39,745 nt of DNA, taken from Oscillospiraceae bacterium. Its GTDB lineage: Bacteria; Bacillota; Clostridia; Oscillospirales; Oscillospiraceae. Below are positions 1 to 7,061 of this stretch, piece after piece. The translations under genes were made by a program, and so were the position numbers. The stretch covers positions 1 through 39,745 of the forward strand of contig JAEEKA010000119.1 of the NCBI GenBank assembly GCA_016282135.1, written 5' to 3'. Below the pieces are notes generated by a model. It did not search any database. It was given only the letters and a program-made list of their open reading frames with translations, and had not been told where the DNA came from. Each line of letters begins with the position of its first letter. Position 1 is the stretch's first letter.

Positions 1-131
1 ATCCACTTGTAGCCGGTTTTCCGGCTGATTCCATACTCCCGGCATAAGGCAGCCATGGTTTGTTGACTACTCCTCGCCCGTTCGACAAATTCTTCTCGCT
101 GTTCCATAACAGTTTTCCTTTCCCAAGGCAT
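1..131 (-). CDS. IS481-type transposase, N-terminal part (cut by window edge)
   Basis: Reading the minus strand from the ATG at 131, the first 43 residues begin MPWERKTVMEQREEF and run into a helix-turn-helix (AALCREYGISRKTGYKW). This start is typical of IS481-family DDE transposases, whose N-terminal HTH binds the element ends; the catalytic part would lie to the left of position 1. The only direct evidence is this short N-terminus, so the element could be intact or broken outside the window. A second in-frame ATG lies at residue 9. Upstream are two direct copies of an 11-base box (177-187 and 201-211), probably part of the element's end. Confidence 0.75.
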   Translation of the reverse strand, partial: MPWERKTVMEQREEFVERARSSQQTMAALCREYGISRKTGYKW

Positions 132-176
132 CTCGTCACTTCCTTCGTTTCTTGATGCCTCTATTCTACCAGAAAA

Positions 177-211
177 CTGTTACCTATGTCTCTTCTCTTC
201 CTGTTACCTAT
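177..211. repeat. Paired 11-bp direct repeats at probable IS end
   Basis: CTGTTACCTAT occurs at 177-187 and again at 201-211, 24 bases apart, just upstream of the transposase start. Repeated boxes near the tip are common in IS ends as transposase-binding sites. The exact tip and any target duplication cannot be fixed without the other end of the element. Confidence 0.5.
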
Positions 212-585
212 CTTACTTCGCTATACAACTCTGCCGTCCGCGTCCCCCGTCCCAAGTTGCGCCCGTAGGGACGGGACGCTGCCGTCCGCGGCCCCCGTCG
301 CAAGCCTTCCCCCTGGGGGGGAAGCTGTCCCCCGGTGTCTCACGGATGCCGGGTGACGGATGAGGGGGCGTCGCCCATTCTGAGGCAATCGGAACGAATG
401 CAATTTGCCGCAGGCAAATCCAGCCCGATCCCGTGGCGCACCGGTGTGCGCCGCTGCCGAACATGTACCATTCATGCCGCAGGCAAATCCAGCCCGGTCC
501 TGTGGCGCACCGGTGTGCGCCGCTGCGGAGCATTTCCGGCTGCGGCAATCTCCGCAAATATTCTGATTTCGTAATTCTATCAATT
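212..585. repeat. Repeat-filled spacer without a gene
   Basis: About 370 bases with no convincing gene. It holds, in order: a GTAGGGACGG-type palindrome (about 264-290); a CTTCCCCC/GGGGGAAG hairpin (about 305-323); a hairpin with the loop core GTCTCACGGA followed by TGACGGATGAGG (331-365); and two 51-bp direct repeats at 407-457 and 476-526 (period 69, two mismatches). Each 51-bp unit contains a TTTGCC-GCA-GGCAAA hairpin and a GGCGCAC-CGGT-GTGCGCC hairpin. Related pieces occur elsewhere in the window, so this is dispersed repeat material rather than decayed coding sequence. Confidence 0.7.
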
Positions 586-599
586 AGAGGGATTTTACC

Positions 600-1436
600 T
601 TGAACATTTTGGAAAAAGCAATCTATTTTCTCTCTGCAGAAATGACCACGCCGGAAAACTACGGTGGGTTTCATCTGCTGTTTATTGGGCTGGTCCTGTT
701 GGGAACCTGGATGCTGTGTCGCCGCTGTCGGAATGCTTCGGCACGGCAGGAACGAAAAATCCTGATGATCTTTTGGGCCGTTATCGTGGTGCTGGAGGTC
801 TACAAGGAGCTGCAGTTTGCCATGCACTGCACCGAGCCCGCTGCGGAGAATCCTGTTATCTGGAGCTATGCGTGGTACGCCTTCCCGTTCCAGTTCTGCT
901 CCTCCCCCTTTTACATTCTCCCCATCGCCGCGCTGGCAAAACACGACCGGCTGCGGGATACGGCAAGACTGTTTCTCGCGATTTTTTCTCTCTTTGCCGG
1001 GCTGGTGGTGTACATCTACCCGAATGACGTTTTTGTTCGGACCATTGGCATCAACATCCAGACGATGGTACACCACGGGACGCAAGTGGTTCTCGGCGTC
1101 TATCTGGGGATGCGTCTTCGCCGGGAAGGGAAGCTGACGCTGCCGAACTATTTCCGCGCTGTGGGTATGTTCTGTGTGCTTGTGCTCATCGCGTTGGGCT
1201 TGAATCTTGCTGCGCCGCTATTTACTGACGCCACGTTCAATATGTTCTATATCGGGCCGCGCTTTCCCTGCTCCCTTGTGGTCCTGGATCAGATCTATCT
1301 CAAGCTCCCATATCCGGTTTTCCTGGCGCTCTACGTTTGGGGCTTTTCCTCTGCGGCCCTGCTGATGATGGGTCTTCACAAACTTCTGGCTCACTCTGTC
1401 ACGCCCAAACAAGGGAAGATTCTAAAAACGGGATGA
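600..1436 (+). CDS. YwaF/TMEM164-type integral membrane protein
   Basis: A 278-residue polytopic membrane protein with about seven hydrophobic segments (roughly residues 22-40, 54-72, 94-112, 122-142, 155-170, 184-202 and 230-256). It resembles the YwaF (TIGR02206) family: an aromatic F-P-F-Q-F-C run near residue 95, an HHG at 158-160 in a membrane segment, and a late YIGP motif. The biochemical role of the family in bacteria is not settled, and I infer none. The start is TTG at 600, with AGAGGG nine bases upstream; an ATG at 642 would remove part of the conserved N-terminus. It stands alone and converges on the lipoprotein gene through a hairpin cluster. Confidence 0.75.
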   Translation: MNILEKAIYFLSAEMTTPENYGGFHLLFIGLVLLGTWMLCRRCRNASARQERKILMIFWAVIVVLEVYKELQFAMHCTEPAAENPVIWSYAWYAFPFQFCSSPFYILPIAALAKHDRLRDTARLFLAIFSLFAGLVVYIYPNDVFVRTIGINIQTMVHHGTQVVLGVYLGMRLRREGKLTLPNYFRAVGMFCVLVLIALGLNLAAPLFTDATFNMFYIGPRFPCSLVVLDQIYLKLPYPVFLALYVWGFSSAALLMMGLHKLLAHSVTPKQGKILKTG

Positions 1437-1779
1437 TGAATCGCGGAATCCCCCCTGGCCGCGCTGTTCTCCCATCTCAGTTTCTGTACCCCATCGGGCG
1501 TTCCGGCAGTCAAATCTACTGCGCCTCGGATTGCGTGTTTGGGCCGTCATACCAGACTTCGTTAAAATGCTTTAAAAGCATTTTATAGCGCCAGCGGCGC
1601 GTCAAAGTCTGTATGAGAGGGCTTTTCAGCGCTTTCCGCTGAAAAGGCTGTGCGCAGCTCAGCAAAATACAATTAACGCATTTAATTGTATTTTAGTATC
1701 ACTTACCCGTGCGCCCGGACACACGAAAGAAGAATCGTTTGCGTCAGCAAACGATTCTTCTTCGTTTAAGACTGATAAA
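1437..1779. other. Convergent intergenic region with five hairpins
   Basis: No gene is apparent. Five near-perfect hairpins follow one another: 1564-1584 (10-bp stem, A/T rich); 1588-1600 (GCGCC-AGC-GGCGC); 1622-1646 (10-bp stem); 1664-1694 (13-bp A/T stem, loop CGCAT); and 1727-1762 (16-bp stem, loop GTCA). Only the last looks like a terminator. The others are more than two convergent genes need and may be mobile palindromes or a structured RNA. Confidence 0.7.
1727..1762. terminator. Bidirectional terminator-like hairpin
   Basis: A 16-bp perfect stem (1727-1742 with 1747-1762) with loop GTCA and purine/pyrimidine-biased outer arms. It lies 18 bases beyond the stop of the minus-strand lipoprotein gene and faces the plus-strand membrane-protein gene, so it may end both transcripts. 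A long U run is lacking, which lowers confidence for a classic intrinsic terminator. Confidence 0.55.
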
Positions 1780-2538
1780 TCAGTCGCTTTCATTCCACAC
1801 CAAGGCCAGGTCGGAGTTTTCCCCGTCGGCGGTGATTTTTACGGTTCCCGCCGAAACGGCGCTCAGGTCGATTTTCAGAGCGCCGCCCCGCACCGGAATC
1901 ACCTGATCCTCGCTGCTGTTCATTGTTTTAATGTCAAAAACATGCACAGCGGCCTCACCGGAGGCGCCGGAAACGGAAATGCTGTCCTTTGTCAGGACAA
2001 TATCCGCGTCGGCGTCCGTATGGAAGGAAAGCGTTGACAGGTATCCTCCCCCTTGTGCATCGCTGCCGTTAAGCTTAACCGTAACATCAGTGCCATCACT
2101 TTTCACCGTCCAACCGTCTGTCTTCCAGATGACCTCTTTTGGCCCCCGGGCAGTGATTCTGGAGAGATGGCAGCTATAGGAATCAATTAAAAATTTATTC
2201 AATTTTGCCTGAAATGTGTAATAATCCCGGTACGGTACTTTGAACTCAAACCATGATGGATTTGTTCCGTACACACGGTCGGGCGTTGCATCAATAGTTC
2301 CGTGAAAATCATAGGGGCCGCCGCAGTGCAGGGTTTTCCCCTCTGGGTCCGTCAGCTCGCAGATGCAGCTAACCTGAAAAATGATTTCCTCCGGTTTTTC
2401 CGGTGTCTCAGTCTCTGTTGCTGCGGCTGTGGAGAAGGAGGTGTTTTTTGTGCCGAGCTCCGAAGTCGCGGTTGGCTCCTCGCAAGCCGCAAGAATCAAA
2501 CAGCAGAGAATCAGGAGCAGCCAAAGACTGTGTTTCAT
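1780..2538 (-). CDS. Secreted lipoprotein of unknown function
   Basis: A 252-residue protein with a lipoprotein signal: charged start MKHS, a leucine-rich core, and lipobox LAAC with Cys at about residue 19. A Thr/Glu-rich linker to about residue 50 follows, then a mainly beta domain with Asp/Gly-rich turns. No catalytic motif is recognised. It should be lipid-anchored on the outer face of the membrane. A TTG at 2544 is possible, but the ATG at 2538 sits seven bases after a GGGGG run, so I prefer the ATG. A TTGACT-17-TACAAT promoter lies at 2573-2601. The gene is monocistronic. Confidence 0.7.
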   Translation of the reverse strand: MKHSLWLLLILCCLILAACEEPTATSELGTKNTSFSTAAATETETPEKPEEIIFQVSCICELTDPEGKTLHCGGPYDFHGTIDATPDRVYGTNPSWFEFKVPYRDYYTFQAKLNKFLIDSYSCHLSRITARGPKEVIWKTDGWTVKSDGTDVTVKLNGSDAQGGGYLSTLSFHTDADADIVLTKDSISVSGASGEAAVHVFDIKTMNSSEDQVIPVRGGALKIDLSAVSAGTVKITADGENSDLALVWNESD

Positions 2539-2572
2539 AGCCAATCCCCCTTATATGCCACGATACGATTGT

Positions 2573-2601
2573 ATTGTACATGAGTATTCTGCGGAAGTCA
2601 A
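2573..2601 (-). promoter_or_regulatory. Sigma-A promoter of the lipoprotein gene
   Basis: On the minus strand TTGACT (2601-2596) and TACAAT (2578-2573) are separated by 17 bases, about 35 bases upstream of the chosen ATG. Confidence 0.65.
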
Positions 2602-2702
2602 TTGATTCGTGATGATTTCATGCAGGAAGAGAAACGCAGCGATGCACCCTGCGCGGCGGGATTCGTACGGACCTGTCGAGCGTCGGGGCTAGTCTCATCG
2701 GG

Positions 2703-2755
2703 AAAACAAAAACGAAGTGACTGGAACCCGTTCGGATTGAAGTCACTTCGTTTTT
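2703..2755 (-). terminator. Intrinsic terminator after the anti-sigma gene
   Basis: A 15-bp stem (2708-2722 with 2741-2755), AAAAACGAAGTGACT and its complement, followed on the minus strand by TTTTTGTTTT. It begins five bases after the anti-sigma stop codon and ends the dusB-sigma-anti-sigma operon. Confidence 0.85.
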
Positions 2756-2759
2756 TTCT

Positions 2760-4004
2760 TTACTTTTCCGGGAAAACCAGGAAGGCCTTGTTGCCCGCGT
2801 TGGGGACGTAATCCTCGGCGGGGAAGTAGAGCCTCCAGTTTTCCTCAATGCGGAAGCGATCCGCCCAGTTTTCGGGCCAGGCCTCCGGCCAGGAGACGGT
2901 CTTCGTCCCCGGGCTCAGGGTGATGATCCGATACAGGCACGCGCTGCCAGGGTCCAGGGCCTCCATGTGGCTCTTCAGGTTCGTGTCCGCTTCCCGAAGC
3001 TCAGGATCGTTCTCTTCCACCGGGGGAAGCTGTGAGACCAGCCATTCCTGAATGGCCAGGGCGGTGCCGCAGTCTGTCTCATAGCAGATCATCCCGCCCT
3101 CGCTTACGGGCTCGAGATGCTCCACCAGGGCGTAGAGCTCCTGCTCCTCGGCCTCCAGGACCCGGAAGAGGCTCTCCGGGCTAAACTCCGTGTAGAGCAG
3201 GACGGCGGCGTTCTGTGCCTTGCTGAGTGTGGTACAGGTCAGATTGTCCAACTTGGAGACAGACCGGTTTTTGCTGCCGTAGGATTCTCCCGCGGGCACA
3301 ACAAGGTCCTCGCCGCTGGCGTCCGGGGGAACTTCGCCCTCCTGGCCTGGAGCCGGCACATACCAGCTTACATCCTCACCGCTGGCTGTTTTCGAGCCGT
3401 CCGGAACAGGCTCGTAATTGGACCACCCACCGGCACCGGGAAGGTCCTCCGCGCTCGCGTACCAGTTGGCGTGCCCGAAATAACTGTAGGTGACGCTGGG
3501 AACCTTGACGGCGTCGCCTCTTCCTGTCCCGTCGTTTTGCGGCGCTTCGGTTGCGATTCCGTTCAGCTCCGGCGCGTGCAATTCTCCCTTCATACCGGCG
3601 CTGCCGGTTGGCAGGCATTCCATCGTGTCTTGTGCTTCGAGGGGCATCTCAGCGGCCATATCTTTGTGGGCCAGCCTGGGCAGGGAAACGACCCCGAGCC
3701 CTACCATCAGCACCAGCGCTGCGGCAACCACGCCAAGGGCGTTTCCGGGACGGTGATACCAGCGGCCTCGGGCATTGATCTTGCGGGTAGCCTTGTCAAT
3801 GCGAGTGAGGACGCCTTCCTTCAATCCGGCGGGAGCGGGCTCTCGCAGATCGGCGACCTGTTCATCCAGACATTCCAGGCTCTTCATCAGATTGCTGCAG
3901 GCGGGACAGGCGGCCAGATGTGCCGCCAGAGCTTCCGCTTCTTCGGGGGACAACGCGTCGTCCAATTTTGCGCTCATCAGCGCCATGGCTTTTTCACAAA
4001 TCAT
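2760..4004 (-). CDS. Zinc-binding transmembrane anti-sigma factor
   Basis: A 414-residue protein with the layout of an RsiW/ZAS anti-sigma factor. The N-terminal zinc finger has Cys3 and H29-x3-C33-x2-C36 (HLAACPAC). A single membrane segment spans about residues 89-108, and about 300 residues lie outside the cell. The N-terminus should hold the partner sigma factor inactive; the external part would sense a signal and probably be cut. Its ATG overlaps the sigma factor's stop in ATGA, so the two are translationally coupled and almost certainly partners. The external domain is rich in acidic residues, Gly, Pro and Ser and much longer than in minimal anti-sigma factors; its ligand is unknown. 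Confidence 0.88.
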   Translation of the reverse strand: MICEKAMALMSAKLDDALSPEEAEALAAHLAACPACSNLMKSLECLDEQVADLREPAPAGLKEGVLTRIDKATRKINARGRWYHRPGNALGVVAAALVLMVGLGVVSLPRLAHKDMAAEMPLEAQDTMECLPTGSAGMKGELHAPELNGIATEAPQNDGTGRGDAVKVPSVTYSYFGHANWYASAEDLPGAGGWSNYEPVPDGSKTASGEDVSWYVPAPGQEGEVPPDASGEDLVVPAGESYGSKNRSVSKLDNLTCTTLSKAQNAAVLLYTEFSPESLFRVLEAEEQELYALVEHLEPVSEGGMICYETDCGTALAIQEWLVSQLPPVEENDPELREADTNLKSHMEALDPGSACLYRIITLSPGTKTVSWPEAWPENWADRFRIEENWRLYFPAEDYVPNAGNKAFLVFPEK

Positions 4005-4612
4005 AGCCCATCCCTCCCTTCTGTGGAGATAGACGTTTCTGATTCCGTTTTGTTCCCGTTTTGCAATAATTTTTTTCGTAGAGCAATCCGCGCTCTGGCA
4101 AGCCGGGATTTGACTGTGCCCTCCGGGAGCTTCAGCACCTCGGCGATCTCCGTATAGCTCATATCGTTGATGGCCCGGAGGGTCAAAATCTCCCGGTATT
4201 CCACCGGCAGCTCGTTCATGGCTTTCGCCAGGGCATTCCGATCCTCTGCTGCCATCAGCAGTTCTTCCGGTCCCTTGCAGGGGTCGGGGATGTCCATCTG
4301 AACCTCGTCTCCGTCCTCATCCGCCACTGTCAGGGAGACGGTGGGGCGGCGCTTCTTCGCCCGAAGCCAATCCAGGCAGACGTTGGCGGTCAGCCGAAAA
4401 AGCCAGGTGGAAAACGCGCATTCCTGCTGAAAGCCGGACAGCCCTCGCCAGGCCCGGAAGAAGGCCTCCTGGGAAAGGTCCATGGCGTCGTCCGGATTGC
4501 CGCACATTCGCAGGGCCAGGTTGTAGACTCTGTCCTGGTAGGCCTCCACCAGGGTGCCGAAGGCATTGTGGTCTCCGGCCAGAACCTTTTTGATGATTTC
4601 TTTTTCTTCCAT
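4001..4612 (-). CDS. ECF-type RNA polymerase sigma factor
   Basis: A 203-residue sigma-70 family protein of the ECF (SigW-like) type. Region 2 covers about residues 20-90 (DLSQEAFFRAWRGL, then FSTWLFRLTANVCLDWLR), a short acidic linker follows, and region 4 covers about 130-185 (LPVEYREILTLRAINDMSY, then LPEGTVKSRLARAR). It directs RNA polymerase to stress-type promoters when released by the anti-sigma factor encoded next. The start ATG overlaps the dusB stop in TAATG. I see no obvious ECF-type promoter directly upstream; transcription seems to come from the dusB promoter, so autoregulation is not evident. Confidence 0.93.
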   Translation of the reverse strand: MEEKEIIKKVLAGDHNAFGTLVEAYQDRVYNLALRMCGNPDDAMDLSQEAFFRAWRGLSGFQQECAFSTWLFRLTANVCLDWLRAKKRRPTVSLTVADEDGDEVQMDIPDPCKGPEELLMAAEDRNALAKAMNELPVEYREILTLRAINDMSYTEIAEVLKLPEGTVKSRLARARIALRKKLLQNGNKTESETSISTEGRDGL

Positions 4613-5568
4613 TATTCCAAGTCCCTCTGAATCCCGCCGATCACCCGACAGACGTCCTCCATCGTCTTGATCTGCGAGATCTGCTGCTTGTAATAGTTGC
4701 TGAACCGGATGCCCCGCAGATACCAGGCCAACTGCTTTCGGGCCTCCAGGCAGGCGATATGCTCGCCCTTGTCCGCCTGAGCCAGCTCCATCTGCCGGAG
4801 GGCGACCTCCATACGCCGGGCCAGGGGCGGGAGCTCCGGGACGGGCTCACCGTCCAGTGCGGCCCGGATCTGCTGAAACAGCCAGGGGTCGCCGAAGGCG
4901 GCCCGGCCTACCATCAAACCGTCAGCCCCGGTCCAGTTCAGACAGCGCAGGGCTGCTTCGGGGGAGATCACGTCGCCGTTGGCGATCACGGGGATGCTGA
5001 CGGCTTGTTTTACTTGGGCGATACTGTCCCAATCGGCGGCGCCGGAATAGAGCATAGTTTTGGTCCTGCCGTGGACGGCGATGGCGGCGGCTCCGTTGTC
5101 TTGAACGATCTTTGCCAGCTCCACCACGTTTACGTGGCTCTTGTCCCAGCCCTTGCGGGTCTTGACGGTAACCGGCACGTTCACGGCGTCGCATACCGCC
5201 CGGACGATTCGCCCGGCCAGGACGGGGTCCTTCATCAGTGCGGAGCCCTCGCCGTTGTTGACGATCTTGGGCATGGGGCAGCCCATGTTGATGTCCACGT
5301 AGTCGCAGCCGCTGAGCTCCAGGGCAAGCTGGGCCCCTCGGGCCATAAATTCCGGCTCGCAGCCAAAAATCTGAACGCCGCAGCGGACAGCTTTGTTGCG
5401 CCGGAGCAGGGAAGCGGTCTTTTTGTCTCCATAGCACAGAGCCTTTGCGGAGACCATCTCCGTTACGGTGCCGTCGGCCCCCAGCTCCGCGCAGATTTCC
5501 CGGAAGGCAAAGTCCGTCACGCCCGCCATCGGCGCCAGGATTACGCTTCGGGGCGGAAAGAGATTCAT
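4612..5568 (-). CDS. dusB: tRNA-dihydrouridine synthase, DusB type
   Basis: A 318-residue FMN-dependent enzyme reducing uridine to dihydrouridine in tRNA D-loops. It has the TIM-barrel N-terminus LAPMAGVTDFAFRE, the signature DINMGCP with catalytic Cys97, a KTRKGW motif and the flavin-binding stretch around GADGLMVGRAAFGDPW. The C-terminal helical tRNA-binding part is present. The ATG at 5568 is chosen because GGGAGG lies about ten bases upstream; a TTG at 5586 would overlap this ribosome site. It is the first gene of an operon with an ECF sigma/anti-sigma pair, linked by a one-base stop/start overlap. Confidence 0.93.
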   Translation of the reverse strand: MNLFPPRSVILAPMAGVTDFAFREICAELGADGTVTEMVSAKALCYGDKKTASLLRRNKAVRCGVQIFGCEPEFMARGAQLALELSGCDYVDINMGCPMPKIVNNGEGSALMKDPVLAGRIVRAVCDAVNVPVTVKTRKGWDKSHVNVVELAKIVQDNGAAAIAVHGRTKTMLYSGAADWDSIAQVKQAVSIPVIANGDVISPEAALRCLNWTGADGLMVGRAAFGDPWLFQQIRAALDGEPVPELPPLARRMEVALRQMELAQADKGEHIACLEARKQLAWYLRGIRFSNYYKQQISQIKTMEDVCRVIGGIQRDLE

Positions 5569-5600
5569 AGTCGGTCCACCTCCCAAATCTAACGCGCTAC

Positions 5601-5630
5601 ATTATACTATAAATTTCGGAAAAATGCAAA
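5601..5630 (-). promoter_or_regulatory. Promoter of the dusB-sigma-anti-sigma operon
   Basis: Minus strand TTTGCA (5630-5625), 18-base spacer, TATAAT (5606-5601). The -10 box is consensus and the -35 box weak. The start of transcription would be about 25-30 bases before the dusB ATG. Confidence 0.6.
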
Positions 5631-5666
5631 GGAAATGTGAATCAAACAAAAATTATCAGATTTTTC

Positions 5667-5695
5667 TTGACAAATCGCGATCCGGCGCATATAAT
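5667..5695 (+). promoter_or_regulatory. Consensus sigma-A promoter for the tRNA genes
   Basis: TTGACA (5667-5672), 17-base spacer, TATAAT (5690-5695), about 20 bases before tRNA-Lys. Both hexamers match the consensus fully, as expected for stable RNA. Confidence 0.85.
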
Positions 5696-5715
5696 GATCA
5701 GGCTGAAACGCATAT

Positions 5716-5791
5716 CCGCCCTTAGCTCAGTTGGTAGAGCAACTGACTCTTAATCAGTGGGTCCCGGGTTCGAGTCCCTGAGGGCGGACCA
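5716..5791 (+). tRNA. tRNA-Lys (anticodon CTT)
   Basis: A 76-base cloverleaf including an encoded CCA. The acceptor CCGCCCT pairs with AGGGCGG; the D arm is GCTC/GAGC; the anticodon stem ACTGA/TCAGT encloses loop CTCTTAA with anticodon CTT at 5749-5751; the T loop is TTCGAGT. The T stem (CCGGG with CCCTG) has one C-U mismatch at pair 50/64, slightly unusual but tolerable. It is the first of two tRNA genes behind a consensus promoter. Confidence 0.93.
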
Positions 5792-5792
5792 A

Positions 5793-5868
5793 AACAAGTA
5801 AGAAGTAATAAGTAAGAGGTAAAAGTTTCCGCGAATTCTTACTTTTTACTTATTGCTTCTTACTTTAT
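5793..5868. repeat. Long imperfect palindrome between two tRNA genes
   Basis: A/T-rich arms made of repeated AGTAA/AAGTAA units run from about 5797 to 5819 and recur inverted at about 5840-5867. They form a long imperfect stem exactly between tRNA-Lys and tRNA-Glu. In a joint precursor RNA this could be a processing signal; it also resembles mobile simple-repeat spacer material. Confidence 0.6.
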
Positions 5869-5870
5869 AC

Positions 5871-5945
5871 GGCCCGTTGGTCAAGTGGTTAAGACAGAGG
5901 CCTCTCACGCCTTTAACATCGGTTCGAATCCGGTACGGGTCACCA
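5871..5945 (+). tRNA. tRNA-Glu (anticodon CTC)
   Basis: A 75-base cloverleaf with encoded CCA. The acceptor GGCCCGT pairs with ACGGGTC (one G-U); the D stem is GTC/GAC; the anticodon stem GAGGC/GCCTT carries loop CTCTCAC with anticodon CTC at 34-36; the T arm is CATCGGTTCGAATCCGGT-like. It is followed at once by an intrinsic terminator and lacks its own promoter, so it is probably co-transcribed with tRNA-Lys. Confidence 0.92.
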
Positions 5946-5985
5946 AAAATCGACGACATGCTGCTGCGTGTTGTCGATTTTTACT
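5945..5985 (+). terminator. Intrinsic terminator of the tRNA operon
   Basis: Stem AAAAATCGAC (5945-5954) with GTCGATTTTT (5973-5982), directly after the tRNA-Glu CCA and ending in a T run. Confidence 0.8.
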
Positions 5986-6059
5986 TCTTCCCTATTCCCT
6001 TTTCTCTTTCCCCGAATGCTGCCGCGGGAAACAATTGTATGCAGAAAGCTGCCCGATAC

Positions 6060-6088
6060 TTGCCTTTTTGCAGTTTATCCGATATAAT
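6060..6088 (+). promoter_or_regulatory. Promoter of the membrane protein/PanE/GNAT cluster
   Basis: TTGCCT (6060-6065), 17-base spacer, TATAAT (6083-6088), about 45 bases before the ATG at 6138. Confidence 0.65.
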
Positions 6089-6137
6089 ATAGTCCGTTCA
6101 ATTTGAATCCAAATCACGCACGAGGAGATGATGATCC

Positions 6138-7052
6138 ATGCGATTTCCAAGCGCGCACGAGGGCGTGAAAAGACTGTTTCTTGTGGAGATTGTTGGCCTG
6201 CTTTTTCTCACGATACCCTTTCTTTCCCGTTTCCTGGCGTTCTATCGGGTAAGCCCGCCATCCAATCATTGGCTGTCTTTTTCCGAGTATCTGCTGAATT
6301 CGGATTTCATGCCGCAAAGCTGGTACTCTTTTTTCGACAGGCTTCCGCTGCTTACAGGATGCCTGAGCATTGCTGCCATTGCGCTGCGGATGGCGGTCTA
6401 TGGCCGTATGTATTTGGATGAGCCGATCTTCAAAAAATGTCGCGTGCTGTCAGGCTTCTGCGTGCTGTGCATCGTCCTGCGCGTGGTGGTAAGATTCGTT
6501 GCGGATTGCCTTCCTATCGACCAAACATTCCCTTTTTTGGTTTTTAACATGGTGCCCTTCGACATGATCGACCTGGCGGGCTTCCTGGCCTCTGCTCTGG
6601 TTACCACCTGCGCCTTGTTTGGAATGGTGAAGCTTGCGGGGCGTTTGGATGATTCGGATACGGAAAAAAGGGGGCGTCTGCTGCTCCTGCTGAACCTTGT
6701 TTCTTATCCGGTCTTTTTGCTTCTTGTGGCGGCGAAGGCGGACAAAGCGCTGTTCTATGGATGCTCCGTTGCGGAAACGGCGGCGCTGCTGCTGTATCTG
6801 AACCGGGCGGAAGGCATGCTGTCCCGCGCTGTGTGCGAGGAGGACTCCGAGTTGGGCAGCCCGCTGGACTATACGCGGGAGAACCCCTGGATCAAGGCAG
6901 CGAAAGCCAGCGAAGGGGATCTGTGGACAAGCTCTCCGCTGGATCCTGATGAGGCCTGCAATCCCTTCCGTGTGGACCCGAAAAAGCAGCCCCAGTCGGC
7001 AGGAATCGGAACAGAAATGTCAACGCAATACAGAAACCTTATGGAAGGATAG
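6138..7052 (+). CDS. Polytopic membrane protein of unknown function
   Basis: 304 residues; I do not recognise the family. Six hydrophobic segments are visible at about residues 14-36, 68-90, 103-123, 140-165, 182-203 and 206-222. A hydrophilic cytoplasmic-looking tail of about 80 residues, rich in Asp, Pro and Ser, follows. The N-terminus is charged and has no cleavable signal. GAGGAG stands about twelve bases before the ATG at 6138. Only nine bases separate its stop from the PanE-like gene, so the two are probably co-transcribed, but this does not reveal its role. Confidence 0.8.
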   Translation: MRFPSAHEGVKRLFLVEIVGLLFLTIPFLSRFLAFYRVSPPSNHWLSFSEYLLNSDFMPQSWYSFFDRLPLLTGCLSIAAIALRMAVYGRMYLDEPIFKKCRVLSGFCVLCIVLRVVVRFVADCLPIDQTFPFLVFNMVPFDMIDLAGFLASALVTTCALFGMVKLAGRLDDSDTEKRGRLLLLLNLVSYPVFLLLVAAKADKALFYGCSVAETAALLLYLNRAEGMLSRAVCEEDSELGSPLDYTRENPWIKAAKASEGDLWTSSPLDPDEACNPFRVDPKKQPQSAGIGTEMSTQYRNLMEG

Positions 7053-7061
7053 AACGAAAGA

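Noticed and set aside
407-526. Possible CRISPR array
   Set aside because: Only two 51-bp units with an 18-base interval, internally palindromic, and no cas gene in the window.
213-1085. Open frames on the minus strand through 213-1085
   Set aside because: They cross the repeats and lie opposite the YwaF-like gene; the products are His/Arg/Pro-rich with no motif.
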